A stretch of 64,000 nt of DNA from [Pasteurella] aerogenes (GTDB lineage: Bacteria; Pseudomonadota; Gammaproteobacteria; Enterobacterales; Pasteurellaceae). A program made the translations under genes and the position numbers. The DNA lies in NCBI GenBank assembly GCA_900637275.1, contig LR134362.1, positions 372,001 to 436,000 of the forward strand. Direction: 5' to 3'. The notes under the pieces were generated by a model that saw only the letters and a program-made list of their open reading frames with translations, had not been told where the DNA came from and did not search any database. Below, piece after piece: positions 8,735 through 18,305 of the stretch. Position 1 is the first letter of the stretch; each line of letters starts with the position of its first letter.

Positions 8735-9850
8735 ATGTCAACAAAAATTAATTTAATGAATTTAACTCGCCAACAAATGCGCGAGTTTTTTAAAGAACTT
8801 GGGGAAAAACCATTTCGCGCCGATCAATTAGTCAAATGGATTTACCATTTTGGTGAAGACAATTTTGATAATATGACTAATATTAACAAAGTGTTGCGTG
8901 AAAAATTGAAAGCAGTTGCGGAAATTAAGGCGCCGGAAGTGGCTGTTGAGCAGCGTTCGGCGGACGGAACCATCAAATGGGCGATGCAAGTGGGGGATCA
9001 ACAGGTGGAAACCGTGTATATCCCAGAGGAGGATCGTGCGACGTTGTGTGTTTCTTCGCAAGTGGGATGCGCTTTGGCTTGTACCTTTTGTTCTACCGCG
9101 CAGCAAGGGTTTAACCGAAATCTTACGGTTTCGGAAATTATCGGGCAAGTATGGCGTGCGTCAAAAATTATCGGTAATTTTGGTGTGACTGGTGTGCGTC
9201 CGATTACCAATGTGGTGATGATGGGCATGGGAGAGCCCTTGCTGAATGTGGCGAATGTGGTGCCGGCGATGGAAATTATGTTGGATGATTTTGCATACGG
9301 ATTATCCAAACGTCGTGTGACCCTTTCGACTTCCGGTGTGGTACCGGCGCTGGATAAATTAAGCGAAATGATCGATGTTGCCTTGGCGATTTCTTTGCAT
9401 GCGCCGAATGATGAATTGCGTGATGAAATTGTACCGATCAATAAAAAATACAATATTAAAATGTTGATCGATTCGGTTAACCGCTATTTAAGCGTTTCTA
9501 ATGCGAATCATGGTAAAGTCACTATTGAATATGTGATGTTGGATCACGTAAATGATAGCGTTGAACATGCGCATCAATTAGCGGAAGTGTTGAAAAATAC
9601 GCCTTGCAAAATCAATTTAATTCCGTGGAACCCGTTCCCGCAAGCACCTTATGCGAAAAGTTCTAATACGCGTATTGATCGTTTCCAAAAAACCTTGATG
9701 GAATATGGGTTTACCGTGATTGTACGTAAAACACGTGGTGATGATATTGATGCCGCTTGCGGGCAGTTAGCGGGTGAGGTGATTGACCGCACCAAGCGTA
9801 CTGCACAGAAAAAACAATTTGGGCAAGCGATTGCGGTTAACGTGCAATAA
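8735..9850 (+). CDS. rlmN: Dual-specificity 23S rRNA/tRNA A2503/A37 methyltransferase RlmN
   Basis: RlmN is a radical-SAM enzyme that makes 2-methyladenosine at A2503 of 23S rRNA and A37 of some tRNAs. The 371-residue protein has the usual length. The CxxxCxxC cluster is C112, C116 and C119 in GCALACTFCSTAQQG, and GEPLLN and SLHAPND motifs follow. The late KTRGDDIDAACGQL contains the methyl-carrier Cys. It begins a run of six same-strand genes (rlmN-pilW-rodZ-ispG-hisS-yfgM), the order known from gammaproteobacteria. Confidence 0.97.
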   Translation: MSTKINLMNLTRQQMREFFKELGEKPFRADQLVKWIYHFGEDNFDNMTNINKVLREKLKAVAEIKAPEVAVEQRSADGTIKWAMQVGDQQVETVYIPEEDRATLCVSSQVGCALACTFCSTAQQGFNRNLTVSEIIGQVWRASKIIGNFGVTGVRPITNVVMMGMGEPLLNVANVVPAMEIMLDDFAYGLSKRRVTLSTSGVVPALDKLSEMIDVALAISLHAPNDELRDEIVPINKKYNIKMLIDSVNRYLSVSNANHGKVTIEYVMLDHVNDSVEHAHQLAEVLKNTPCKINLIPWNPFPQAPYAKSSNTRIDRFQKTLMEYGFTVIVRKTRGDDIDAACGQLAGEVIDRTKRTAQKKQFGQAIAVNVQ

Positions 9851-9874
9851 TAAATCGAGAATAAAGGAGGAAAA

Positions 9875-10420
9875 ATGGAACGAGCTTATCTTAAATGGAT
9901 CAATCTTGGCTTTTTTTCTTTTTTATTAGCGGCTTGCGTGTCACAAGCGCCACAGCAAGATTTCGATAAACAAGAAGCGGCGAAAGCACGTGTTGAGTTG
10001 GGGCTGGGCTATTTGGCGCAGCAGCAAGTTAGCCAAGCCAAATTAAATTTGGATAAGGCTTTAAGCTATGCACCGGAGTATTATTTAGTGCATTCAGCGT
10101 TGGCATATTATCATCAAATGCAAAGTGAAGTGGAGCAAGCCGAACAAGCCTATCAAACTGCCATTAAATTAGATAAAAATCAAGGAGATACTTTTAATAA
10201 CTACGGTACGTTTTTGTGTTCTCATGGGCGTTTTGACGAAGCGTATCAGCAATTTCAATCTGCCTTAGATACCCCAAATTACTATCATCAAGCAGAAACC
10301 TATGAAAATATTGCACTTTGTGCATTATCAGCACAAGATATACCTCGTTTTCAGCAAAATCTTGCTTTATTAGAGAAAGTTTCTCCGCAGCGTGCGGCAA
10401 GTTTGCGTCAATTTCAATAA
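9875..10420 (+). CDS. pilW: Type IV pilus biogenesis/stability lipoprotein PilW (TPR protein)
   Basis: This 181-residue lipoprotein has a signal peptide ending in the lipobox LLAAC (about 17-21), followed by tetratricopeptide repeats spanning residues 35-140. In the family, PilW (PilF) is an outer-membrane pilotin needed to assemble type IV pili, which in Pasteurellaceae drive DNA uptake. Position between rlmN and rodZ is the conserved place for this gene. AAAGGAGG is just upstream of the ATG. Confidence 0.88.
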   Translation: MERAYLKWINLGFFSFLLAACVSQAPQQDFDKQEAAKARVELGLGYLAQQQVSQAKLNLDKALSYAPEYYLVHSALAYYHQMQSEVEQAEQAYQTAIKLDKNQGDTFNNYGTFLCSHGRFDEAYQQFQSALDTPNYYHQAETYENIALCALSAQDIPRFQQNLALLEKVSPQRAASLRQFQ

Positions 10421-10556
10421 AAGTGCGGTGATTATTCCGCGTATTTTGCTTTTTTGGTGGTTTTATTTTCCATATTCACCGCAATAACTGTTGCAAAACC
10501 GAGCTTACGACTTTAAACTTTACCTTTCAAGAAAAGCAATCTACCCCTTAGAAATT

Positions 10557-11606
10557 ATGACAAATTTAAAAACCAATCAGGAACAAATCGAAACAACCGG
10601 TGGACTTAATTTAGGCGAGCGTTTTCGTCAGGCACGCGAAGCATTGCAACTGTCTTTTGATGATGTAGCAAAAGAAATTAATTTACGTCCAACAATTTTA
10701 ACCCATCTTGAAAATAATGAGTTTTCCCATAAATCCATTCCGGCAACCTTTATGAAAGGCTATATTCGCAGCTATGCTAAATTTTTGCATTTACCTGCTG
10801 CGGAATGGGAACCGGTGGTTGCGGGGTTAAGTGATACTGTGCATAATGATTTGGCAAAAAATAGTCGTGCAACGAAATCAGTCAACCAATATTCTTCTCA
10901 TAACCATCGTTGGGTGGGCTATATTACTATTTTGGTGATTTTAGTTGTGGCGGGTATGACCGCGCTTTGGTGGTGGGAAAACTACCAACAATCTAATCAA
11001 GAGCGGGAAAATTTTGTACAAACCTATACGCAATCTAATGAACCCGCTTCCGTGTCTGTTGACGTGCCGGCAAGCGCACCGGCAGCAGAAGTCGCATTAG
11101 ATAAACCGACGCCAGAACAAAATGCAACTAATGTGACAACCGGTGATATGACGACAAATGCCACGAGCGAAAATGCAAATACAAATACTGAAGCGATGAA
11201 TTTACCGGCAGCAAGCGATAATGTGAGTGTGGCGAATGCGACAAATACAAGCGTAAATAATAGCGCGTCTGAGCTGACTATGCCTGCGACCTCGACTCAA
11301 GCGTTACAATCCGAAATGGAGAAAATGACGGGGAATAATGCGACTGAAATGGCGCAAGCAACACCAGCAACCAGTGGCGATTTGGTGATTGAAGTGACTG
11401 GTGCGAGCTGTTGGATTAGTGTGCGCGATACAAACCGCAAAGTACTAGCACAGAAAGAATATAAACAAGGTGAAATTTTAACCTTTAACGAAGGGGCGCC
11501 ATATTCTTTAATTATTGGTGCGCCAGGTAATGTTAAAATTACTTACAAAGGTGAGGCTTATCCGTTAAAAGTGGATGGGCGTGTGGCGAGATTTAAATTA
11601 CAATAA
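10557..11606 (+). CDS. rodZ: Cytoskeletal cell-shape protein RodZ
   Basis: RodZ couples MreB filaments to the elongasome. An N-terminal helix-turn-helix domain (GERFRQAREALQLSFDDVAKEINL, about residues 17-85) lies in the cytosol, one membrane segment (YITILVILVVAGMTALWWW, about 120-138) follows, then a long Asn/Thr/Ala-rich linker (about 150-260) and a periplasmic DUF4115 beta domain (about 270-349). The frame is open upstream to 10491, but ATG 10557 gives the normal N-terminus (349 residues). The stop is 5 bases before ispG. Confidence 0.92.
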   Translation: MTNLKTNQEQIETTGGLNLGERFRQAREALQLSFDDVAKEINLRPTILTHLENNEFSHKSIPATFMKGYIRSYAKFLHLPAAEWEPVVAGLSDTVHNDLAKNSRATKSVNQYSSHNHRWVGYITILVILVVAGMTALWWWENYQQSNQERENFVQTYTQSNEPASVSVDVPASAPAAEVALDKPTPEQNATNVTTGDMTTNATSENANTNTEAMNLPAASDNVSVANATNTSVNNSASELTMPATSTQALQSEMEKMTGNNATEMAQATPATSGDLVIEVTGASCWISVRDTNRKVLAQKEYKQGEILTFNEGAPYSLIIGAPGNVKITYKGEAYPLKVDGRVARFKLQ

Positions 11607-11611
11607 AGATT

Positions 11612-12718
11612 ATGTCATCATTTAAACCAACTATTCAACGTCGTCAATCGACAAAAATTTATGTGGGCAATGTTCCTGTCGGCGGAGATGCGCCGATTGC
11701 GGTACAGTCCATGACCAATACCAGAACTACGGATGTAGAAGCGACCGTGGCGCAAATTAAGGCACTAGAACGTGTAGGTGCAGATATTGTTCGTGTTTCT
11801 GTTCCAACCATGGAAGCAGCGGAAGCCTTTAAGCTGATTAAACAACAAGTAAATGTGCCTTTGGTCGCTGATATTCATTTTGATTATCGTATAGCGTTAA
11901 AAGTCGCAGAATATGGCGTAGATTGTTTGCGTATTAACCCTGGCAATATTGGGCGTGAAGATCGCATTCGTGCAGTGGTGGATTGCGCGAAAGACAAAAA
12001 TATTCCGATTCGAATTGGGGTGAATGCCGGTTCGTTGGAAAAAGATTTGCAAGAGAAATATGGCGAGCCAACACCGGAAGCCCTGCTGGAAAGTGCGTTG
12101 CGTCATGTGGAAATTTTAGATCGCTTGAATTTTGATCAATTTAAAGTAAGTGTGAAAGCCTCGGATGTGTTTTTAGCTGTAGAAAGTTATCGTTTGCTGG
12201 CGAAAGCTATTAAGCAACCGTTGCATTTGGGAATTACGGAAGCGGGTGGCGCGCGCGCGGGCGCGGTAAAAAGTGCGGTCGGTTTAGGGATGCTTTTAGC
12301 CGAGGGTATCGGCGATACATTGCGCGTATCGTTGGCGGCAGATCCGGTGGAAGAAATTAAAGTCGGCTTTGATATTTTAAAATCGCTGCGTATTCGTTCT
12401 CGCGGAATTAATTTTATCGCTTGCCCAACCTGTTCTCGTCAAGAGTTTGACGTTATCGGAACAGTTAATGCTTTGGAACAACGTTTAGAAGATATTATCA
12501 CGCCGATGGATGTGTCCATTATCGGTTGTGTGGTTAATGGTCCGGGCGAGGCGTTGGTATCTGATTTGGGGGTGACCGGTGGAAATAAAAAAAGTGGTTT
12601 TTATTTAAATGGTGAACGCCAACGTGAACGTTTTGACAATGATGATTTGATCAATCAATTGGAAGCAAAAATTCGTGCTAAAGTAGCACAACAAGATCCG
12701 AAAAATCGGATTATTTAA
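11612..12718 (+). CDS. ispG: 4-hydroxy-3-methylbut-2-enyl-diphosphate synthase IspG
   Basis: IspG (GcpE) reductively opens MEcPP to HMBPP, the seventh step of the MEP isoprenoid pathway, using a 4Fe-4S cluster. The 368-residue protein shows the TIM-barrel start (VQSMTNTRTTDVEATV, about 30-45) and the cluster motif CPTCSRQEFDV near 271, with the third Cys in SIIGCVVNGPGEA near 306. It is conserved between rodZ and hisS. Confidence 0.97.
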   Translation: MSSFKPTIQRRQSTKIYVGNVPVGGDAPIAVQSMTNTRTTDVEATVAQIKALERVGADIVRVSVPTMEAAEAFKLIKQQVNVPLVADIHFDYRIALKVAEYGVDCLRINPGNIGREDRIRAVVDCAKDKNIPIRIGVNAGSLEKDLQEKYGEPTPEALLESALRHVEILDRLNFDQFKVSVKASDVFLAVESYRLLAKAIKQPLHLGITEAGGARAGAVKSAVGLGMLLAEGIGDTLRVSLAADPVEEIKVGFDILKSLRIRSRGINFIACPTCSRQEFDVIGTVNALEQRLEDIITPMDVSIIGCVVNGPGEALVSDLGVTGGNKKSGFYLNGERQRERFDNDDLINQLEAKIRAKVAQQDPKNRII

Positions 12719-12754
12719 TGTATTATTGGTAGCCTGTAGAAATAGGAAAAGAGC

Positions 12755-14029
12755 GTGGCAAAAACAATTCAAGCAATTCGAGGAATGAATGACTGTTCTC
12801 CAACCGAAAGTCCGTTGTGGCAATGGGTGGAGGGAAAAGTGCGGTCAGTTTTACAAAATTATGGCTATTCAGAAGTGCGTATGCCGATTGTGGAAAGTAC
12901 GCCACTATTTGCGCGCGCCATTGGTGAAGTGACCGATGTAGTGTCAAAAGAAATGTACACTTTCTGGGATAATGATGAGCAGTTGACATTACGTCCGGAA
13001 GGCACTGCTGGTTGTGTACGTGCTGCGATTGAACATGGTTGGATTTATAATAACGAACAACGTTTGTGGTATTTAGGGCCAATGTTCCGCCACGAACGTC
13101 CGCAAAAAGGTCGTTATCGTCAATTTCATCAGGCGGGCGTCGAAGTGTTTGGTATAGCCAATCCGGAAATTGATGCGGAGTTAATTTTGTTAACCGCACG
13201 TTTGTGGAAGGAATTGGGTATTTTTGAGCATGTAACTTTACAACTCAACTCTATTGGTTCTTTACAAGCACGTCAAAATTATCGTGCGGCACTGGTGGCA
13301 TTTTTAGAGCAACACCTTGATTTACTTAGCGAAGAAGAAAAAGAGCGCTTAGTAAAAAATCCGTTGAGGATTTTAGACAGTAAAAATGAAGTGCTACAAA
13401 AAGTCTTAAATGACGCGCCAAAACTCTTGGATTATTTGGATGACGACAGTCGTGAGCATTTTGCCCAAGTGTGTGCATTATTGGATGCCATGGGTATTCA
13501 GTATGAAGTTAACCCAAAACTTGTGCGCGGGTTGGATTATTATAATAAAACTGTGTTTGAATGGGTGACCTCGGCGTTAGGAGCGCAAGGTACGGTTTGC
13601 GGCGGCGGGCGTTATGATGGTTTAGTGGAGCAACTTGGCGGTCATGCGGCTTGTGGCGTGGGCTTTGCTATGGGCTTGGAGCGTTTGGTATTACTTGTAC
13701 AAGAAGTTAATCAACATATTGATCTGCCAAGAGCGGTGGATATTTATGTGATTTATGCCGGCGAAAATACAACCCTTGCAGCGTTCCAACTAGCAGAAAA
13801 ATTACGCACAGAATTACCGCACTTGCGGACAATGACCCATTGCAGCGGCGGAAATTTCAAAAAGCAATTTAAACGCGCCGATAAAAATGCGGCAAAAATA
13901 GCCTTGGTGATTGGTGAAAGTGAAGTGGCGCAAGGACAAGTGATCGTCAAAGATTTATTAGGTGGCGTCGAGCAGCAATCCGTGGCGTTGGATGATGTTG
14001 TGGCGCATCTTAGTCAAATTTTTAATTAA
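12755..14029 (+). CDS. hisS: Histidyl-tRNA synthetase
   Basis: Class II aminoacyl-tRNA synthetase that charges tRNA-His. The 424-residue protein has motif 2 (GPMFRHERPQKGRYRQFHQAGVE split around 110-130), the histidine A-motif LVRGLDYYNKTVFE (about 258-271), motif 3 (GVGFAMGLERL) and a C-terminal anticodon-binding domain (about 325-424). It begins with GTG at 12755 in AAAAGAGCGTGG. The 12-base gap to yfgM suggests one operon. Confidence 0.97.
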   Translation: MAKTIQAIRGMNDCSPTESPLWQWVEGKVRSVLQNYGYSEVRMPIVESTPLFARAIGEVTDVVSKEMYTFWDNDEQLTLRPEGTAGCVRAAIEHGWIYNNEQRLWYLGPMFRHERPQKGRYRQFHQAGVEVFGIANPEIDAELILLTARLWKELGIFEHVTLQLNSIGSLQARQNYRAALVAFLEQHLDLLSEEEKERLVKNPLRILDSKNEVLQKVLNDAPKLLDYLDDDSREHFAQVCALLDAMGIQYEVNPKLVRGLDYYNKTVFEWVTSALGAQGTVCGGGRYDGLVEQLGGHAACGVGFAMGLERLVLLVQEVNQHIDLPRAVDIYVIYAGENTTLAAFQLAEKLRTELPHLRTMTHCSGGNFKKQFKRADKNAAKIALVIGESEVAQGQVIVKDLLGGVEQQSVALDDVVAHLSQIFN

Positions 14030-14041
14030 AAGGGGAGCAAT

Positions 14042-14653
14042 ATGGCTTATACCATCGAAGAAGAACAGGAAATTAACGAGATAAAGACTTGGTGGAATGA
14101 AAATTATAAATCCATCATTGCGATTGTTGTGTTGGCGTTTGCTGGTGTGTTCGGCTGGAAATATTGGCAAAACCATCAAGCCGGACAAATTCAGTCGCTT
14201 TCTGCGCAATATGATCAATTAATTTATGGCGTAGAAAAAGGCGATGCTAAAAATGCGCAATTGGAACAGTTTGCTAAAGATAACAGCAAAACCGCTTATG
14301 CGGTGTTAGCGTTGTTTGAGCGTGCGAAAAGTGCGGTGGAAAATAACGATTTTTCTGCAGCAGAAAGCGCGTTGAAACAAGCGATGAATGAATCCTCTGA
14401 TGAGGTTTTAACTTCGGTTGCGGCGTTGCGTTTGGCAGCGGTACAATTCCAATTGCAATCTTTTGATGCGGCATTGGAAACCTTGAAATCGGTGAAAGAC
14501 AGCAGTTGGGATAGCCGAAAAAATTTATTGACCGGTGATATCTTAGCGGCAAAAGGTGATAAAACTGGTGCGAAAGCCAGTTTTGAAGCGGCACTTGCCA
14601 ATGCCGATCAATTGGAACAGCAATTAATTCAAGTGCGGTTAAATAATTTATAG
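14042..14653 (+). CDS. yfgM: YfgM-type ancillary SecYEG translocon subunit
   Basis: A 203-residue inner-membrane protein with a short cytosolic N-terminus (about 1-22), one membrane helix (SIIAIVVLAFAGVFGWKYW, about 23-41) and a periplasmic tetratricopeptide-like domain. Family members associate with SecYEG and PpiD and help hand secreted proteins to periplasmic chaperones. Position after hisS is the conserved one; bamB normally follows but is not here, where the next gene is an oppositely oriented glpT. Confidence 0.88.
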   Translation: MAYTIEEEQEINEIKTWWNENYKSIIAIVVLAFAGVFGWKYWQNHQAGQIQSLSAQYDQLIYGVEKGDAKNAQLEQFAKDNSKTAYAVLALFERAKSAVENNDFSAAESALKQAMNESSDEVLTSVAALRLAAVQFQLQSFDAALETLKSVKDSSWDSRKNLLTGDILAAKGDKTGAKASFEAALANADQLEQQLIQVRLNNL

Positions 14654-14667
14654 TTTTTATACTAAAG

Positions 14668-14698
14668 AAAAGGACTGATTATTATCAGCCCTTTTTTA
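14668..14698 (+). terminator. Terminator after yfgM, facing glpT
   Basis: AAAAGG-A-CTGAT pairs with ATCAG-C-CCTTTT around a TATT loop with one mismatch, followed by TTTTTT. It lies between convergent yfgM and glpT and could serve both. Confidence 0.7.
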
Positions 14699-14717
14699 TA
14701 TCTTCATTTAATTGGTA

Positions 14718-16046
14718 TTAACCTCTGGTCGGTTTATGCAATAAGGTAAAGGCGATAAACCCGAAGCCAAGGAAGCAGGAGGCGATTAATGCATAAAAAC
14801 CGCCATCCCATCCGTATAAGTCAACTAATTTACCCATGACCCAACCGGCACTGGCAGAGCCGAGTAGATAGCCGAATAAGCCAGTTAATCCCGTTGCGGT
14901 TCCGGTTGCCACGCGAGGAACTAAATCCGCGGCTTGTAAACCAATCATCATTACAGGACCATAAATTAAAAAGCCGATTGCCACTAGACAAATATTATCC
15001 ACTAACGGATTACCCGCTGGGTTTTTCCAGTAAATAATAATGGCAATTAACACACCAACGAGGAAGAATAACATTGGTGGGGCGCGGTGACCTTTAAAGA
15101 CTTTATCACTTAAATAACCGCTGGCGAGCATTCCGAAGATACCGGCGTATTCATATAAGAAATAAGCCCAGCTTTGTTTATCCACAGTAAAATGTTTCAC
15201 TTCTTTTAAGTAAGTTGGCGCCCAGTCGATAATTCCGTAGCGAATGAAGTAAACAAAGACGTTTGCAATGGCAATTGCCCATAGGAATTTGTTGTGAATA
15301 ATATATTTGAAGAAAATATCTTTTGAGGATAAGGTGTGTGCAGATTCCACTTTCTCAATTACTTTTTCCCCTTTCCATTCATCTACCGGCGGTAAGCCTT
15401 GTGATTCCGGTGTATCTCTCATTAACCAGAACATGATCAAGGCAAGCACAATAGCGATAAGTGCCGGCAAATAGAATAAAGATTGCCATACACCAAAAAT
15501 GGATAAACCGAGAATCGCTAATGGTCCGATTAAGCCACCACCGATGTTGTGTGACACGTTCCACCAACTCCACCAAACCCCACGCTCAGAGACGGAGAAC
15601 CAGTTGGTCATGGTTTTTGCACCTGGTGGATAGCCCATGCCTTGGAACCAACCGTTTAAGGCAGCTAAAACCACCATGAACGGAATAGAGGCGAGAACGC
15701 CGGGAACTAAACCGAAGATCAAGCTGACAAGAGCAGAGCCAAGCAACCCGATGGTAATAAAATATTTTGGGTTACTTCTGTCGGAAACGTTCCCCATGAT
15801 GAATTTACTGAAACCGTAAGCAAGCGATAACGCCACGCCGACCATCCCTAAATCCGCTTTAGTAAATCCATACTCGTCAATTAAATAAGGGATAGCGAGT
15901 GAGAAGTTTTTACGTATTAAGTAATAAGCCGCGTATCCTATGAAGACTCCGGCAAAAACTTTCCAGCGTAATTTTTTATATTCTGCATCAACTAATGCAT
16001 CATCCAGCCTCTTTGCAGGAGGGGACGCTTTTAAAAATGAAAACAT
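14718..16046 (-). CDS. glpT: Glycerol-3-phosphate:phosphate antiporter GlpT
   Basis: This 442-residue major-facilitator protein of the organophosphate:Pi antiporter family has about twelve membrane helices. The GYAAYYLIRKNFSLA segment near residue 40 carries the phosphate-binding Arg of helix 1, and YFIRYGIIDWAP near 270 the second, helix-7 Arg. SVSDRSNP-type and GWFQGMGYPPGAKTM segments resemble GlpT more than UhpT. It imports glycerol-3-phosphate for membrane-lipid synthesis or anaerobic respiration. It diverges from gabD, and a perfect FNR box lies about 118 bases upstream, suggesting anaerobic control. Confidence 0.88.
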   Translation of the reverse strand: MFSFLKASPPAKRLDDALVDAEYKKLRWKVFAGVFIGYAAYYLIRKNFSLAIPYLIDEYGFTKADLGMVGVALSLAYGFSKFIMGNVSDRSNPKYFITIGLLGSALVSLIFGLVPGVLASIPFMVVLAALNGWFQGMGYPPGAKTMTNWFSVSERGVWWSWWNVSHNIGGGLIGPLAILGLSIFGVWQSLFYLPALIAIVLALIMFWLMRDTPESQGLPPVDEWKGEKVIEKVESAHTLSSKDIFFKYIIHNKFLWAIAIANVFVYFIRYGIIDWAPTYLKEVKHFTVDKQSWAYFLYEYAGIFGMLASGYLSDKVFKGHRAPPMLFFLVGVLIAIIIYWKNPAGNPLVDNICLVAIGFLIYGPVMMIGLQAADLVPRVATGTATGLTGLFGYLLGSASAGWVMGKLVDLYGWDGGFYALIASCFLGFGFIAFTLLHKPTRG

Positions 16047-16374
16047 AATGTTCTCCTGAATTATTATTGTTTAATGTTAATTTTATGACAAAGTCATTAT
16101 CAAAAAATGCGATAAGACGATGTGAGTATATAACCCAGATGAGCGCTGAACAATGTTATTTTCTTGATTAAAATCAATCTATTAGTATTCATTTAAAATA
16201 TAATGCAAAATTAAAAAATAGCCCTAAATAGAGGTAAAATTTATTCTTGGTATAGTGTAAGAATTATTCTTAGAAAAAAGAAAAGTTATTGTATCTTTTG
16301 AACTGATTGTAGTATGTTAAAAAAGAAAGATGTTCTGAATAAATTCATTGGATATTATTTGAGGTAAACAAAGT
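16047..16374. other. Divergent glpT/gabD promoter region (328 bp, no gene)
   Basis: AT-rich spacer between divergent genes. The clearest element is the FNR box at 16164-16177. A TGTGA half-site of CRP type lies near 16118, without a convincing second half. I see no open frame or strong terminator in it. Confidence 0.6.
16164..16177. promoter_or_regulatory. FNR box between glpT and gabD
   Basis: TTGATTAAAATCAA is a perfect match to the FNR consensus TTGAT-N4-ATCAA. It is 118 bases from the glpT start and 198 bases from the gabD start, so glpT is the more likely target, though it could act on both. FNR is the oxygen-sensing relative of CRP present in Pasteurellaceae. Confidence 0.7.
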
Positions 16375-17823
16375 ATGGTAGATTTCACATTATTACGTAC
16401 CCAAGCCTACATTAATGGCGCGTTTATTTCGGCAAAAAATGACCGCACTTTTGCGGTATTTAATCCGGCAAACCAGCAAGTTATTGCACAAGTTGCAAGT
16501 TGTGGCGTGGAAGAAACTCAAGCCGCAATTCAAGCAGCGAAAGTGGCACTGCAAGATTGGAAAGCATTGACAGCAAAAGCGCGGTCAAAAATTTTGCAAA
16601 AATGGTTTGCGTTGATCATGCAACATCAAGAAGAATTAGCATATCTATTAAGTTTGGAACAAGGAAAACCACTAGCCGAGGCACGCGGCGAAATTGCTTA
16701 TGGCGCCAGTTTTATTGAGTGGTTTGCGGAAGAAGCGAAGCGCGCTTATGGCGAAATTATTCCGCCAGATCGTGATGGGCGCCGATTATTAGTGGTTAAA
16801 CAGCCAATTGGCGTCGTGGCAGCAATTACACCTTGGAATTTCCCGAGCGCAATGATTACGCGCAAAGCTGCGCCGGCATTGGCAGTAGGTTGTAGCATTG
16901 TCATTAAACCTGCGCCGGAAACCCCGCTATCTGCATTAGCATTAGCCGAATTGGCGCATCAAGCTGGCATTCCACAAGGTGTGTTTAACGTGCTTCCAAC
17001 AGATCAGGCGCAAGAGGTTGGTGCAGTGTTGACCTCACATCCAGATGTGCGCGCTTTGACGTTTACTGGCTCGACGAAGGTGGGTAGATTGTTGATGGCA
17101 CAATGTGCGGACAGTGTGAAAAAAGTGAGTTTGGAATTAGGTGGTAATGCGCCATCGTTAGTATTTGATGATGCGGATTTGGAGAAGGCGGTTGATGGTG
17201 TGATTGCTTCTAAATTTAGAAATTCCGGTCAAACTTGCATTTGTACTAATCGAATTTATGTACAACGCGGTATTTATCGTGCTTTTGCTGATCGGTTGGC
17301 ACAAAAAGTGCGGTCATTTTCTGTGGGGGATTTTACTTTGCCGGAAAGCAATATCGGTCCGTTGATCACGGAAAATGCCGTATTGAAAATTGAGCAACAT
17401 ATTGCAGATGCCGTCAGTCGCGGCGCGGTGGTGACGCAAGGTGGAAAACGTCATGCCTTAGGCGGTACTTTTTTTGAACCAACAGTATTGGAAAATGTAA
17501 CACAAGATATGTTAGTTTGCCACGAAGAAACTTTTGCACCATTAGCGCCTTTAATTCCATTTGATCATGAAGCCGAGGCAATTGCTATGGCAAATGATAG
17601 TGAGTTTGGTCTGGCGGCTTATTTATATACGGAAAATCATCAACGTATTTGGCGAGTGAGCGAAGCGTTGGAAGCGGGTATTGTGGGCATTAATGAGGGA
17701 TTAGTTTCTTCCGAAGTAGCCCCCTTTGGCGGCGTAAAACAATCAGGATTGGGACGCGAGGGTGGACGTCAGGGCTTGGATGAATTCCTTGAAATTAAAT
17801 ATCTATGTATGAATGTGGCGTAG
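16375..17823 (+). CDS. gabD: NAD(P)-dependent succinate-semialdehyde dehydrogenase
   Basis: Aldehyde dehydrogenase of 482 residues that oxidises succinate semialdehyde to succinate. It shows the NAD(P)-binding ITPWNFP (about 150-156), the FTGSTKVG turn (about 226-233), the glutamate motif LELGGNAP (about 254-261) and the catalytic Cys in NSGQTCICTNR (about residue 288). The overall sequence is of GabD type. No gabT is nearby, so the source of the semialdehyde is not evident. It contains two uptake signals. GAGGT precedes the ATG by about 9 bases. Confidence 0.88.
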   Translation: MVDFTLLRTQAYINGAFISAKNDRTFAVFNPANQQVIAQVASCGVEETQAAIQAAKVALQDWKALTAKARSKILQKWFALIMQHQEELAYLLSLEQGKPLAEARGEIAYGASFIEWFAEEAKRAYGEIIPPDRDGRRLLVVKQPIGVVAAITPWNFPSAMITRKAAPALAVGCSIVIKPAPETPLSALALAELAHQAGIPQGVFNVLPTDQAQEVGAVLTSHPDVRALTFTGSTKVGRLLMAQCADSVKKVSLELGGNAPSLVFDDADLEKAVDGVIASKFRNSGQTCICTNRIYVQRGIYRAFADRLAQKVRSFSVGDFTLPESNIGPLITENAVLKIEQHIADAVSRGAVVTQGGKRHALGGTFFEPTVLENVTQDMLVCHEETFAPLAPLIPFDHEAEAIAMANDSEFGLAAYLYTENHQRIWRVSEALEAGIVGINEGLVSSEVAPFGGVKQSGLGREGGRQGLDEFLEIKYLCMNVA

Positions 17824-17829
17824 TAAAAG

Positions 17830-18303
17830 ATGAACTCGCAGAAATCTGATTTCCCTACGGTGAAAAAACAGCAAAAAATTCCACCGCCCTTACTATTTTT
17901 AGCCGGGGTGGTGGCGTTGAAACAGATGCCAATATGGGGCGCATTTCAACTTCATTGGTTTTGGACTATTCTGCCATTGTTATTATCGGGGATATTGGCA
18001 TTGGGCAGTTTGTGGCAGTTTTGGCAAGCTCGCACCACGATCAGCCCGATGACACTGGAGAAGACAAGTTTTCTAGTAACTGATGGTGTTTATGCTTGGA
18101 GTCGTAATCCGATGTATTTAAGTTTATTGTTGGCATTATTTGCGTATTTTCTTTGGTTGGGAAACGGGCTAGGAATTGTTGTTCTGGCAGCGTTTGTTTG
18201 GGCGTTGACACATTGGCAAATTAAGGCAGAAGAATACATGTTACTTACCTTATTCGGCGAGGAATATGCACAATATTGTACTCGTGTGCGGCGTTGGATA
18301 TAG
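17830..18303 (+). CDS. Isoprenylcysteine/phospholipid methyltransferase-family membrane protein
   Basis: A 157-residue polytopic membrane protein with about four hydrophobic segments. The C-terminal pattern GVYAWSRNPMYLS...EEYMLLTLFGEEYAQYCTRVRRW is the hallmark of the ICMT/PEMT methyltransferase superfamily, whose members use S-adenosylmethionine at the membrane. The substrate in bacteria of this type is not known. It begins 7 bases after gabD and is probably co-transcribed, although the functional link is unclear. Confidence 0.75.
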   Translation: MNSQKSDFPTVKKQQKIPPPLLFLAGVVALKQMPIWGAFQLHWFWTILPLLLSGILALGSLWQFWQARTTISPMTLEKTSFLVTDGVYAWSRNPMYLSLLLALFAYFLWLGNGLGIVVLAAFVWALTHWQIKAEEYMLLTLFGEEYAQYCTRVRRWI

Positions 18304-18305
18304 CG

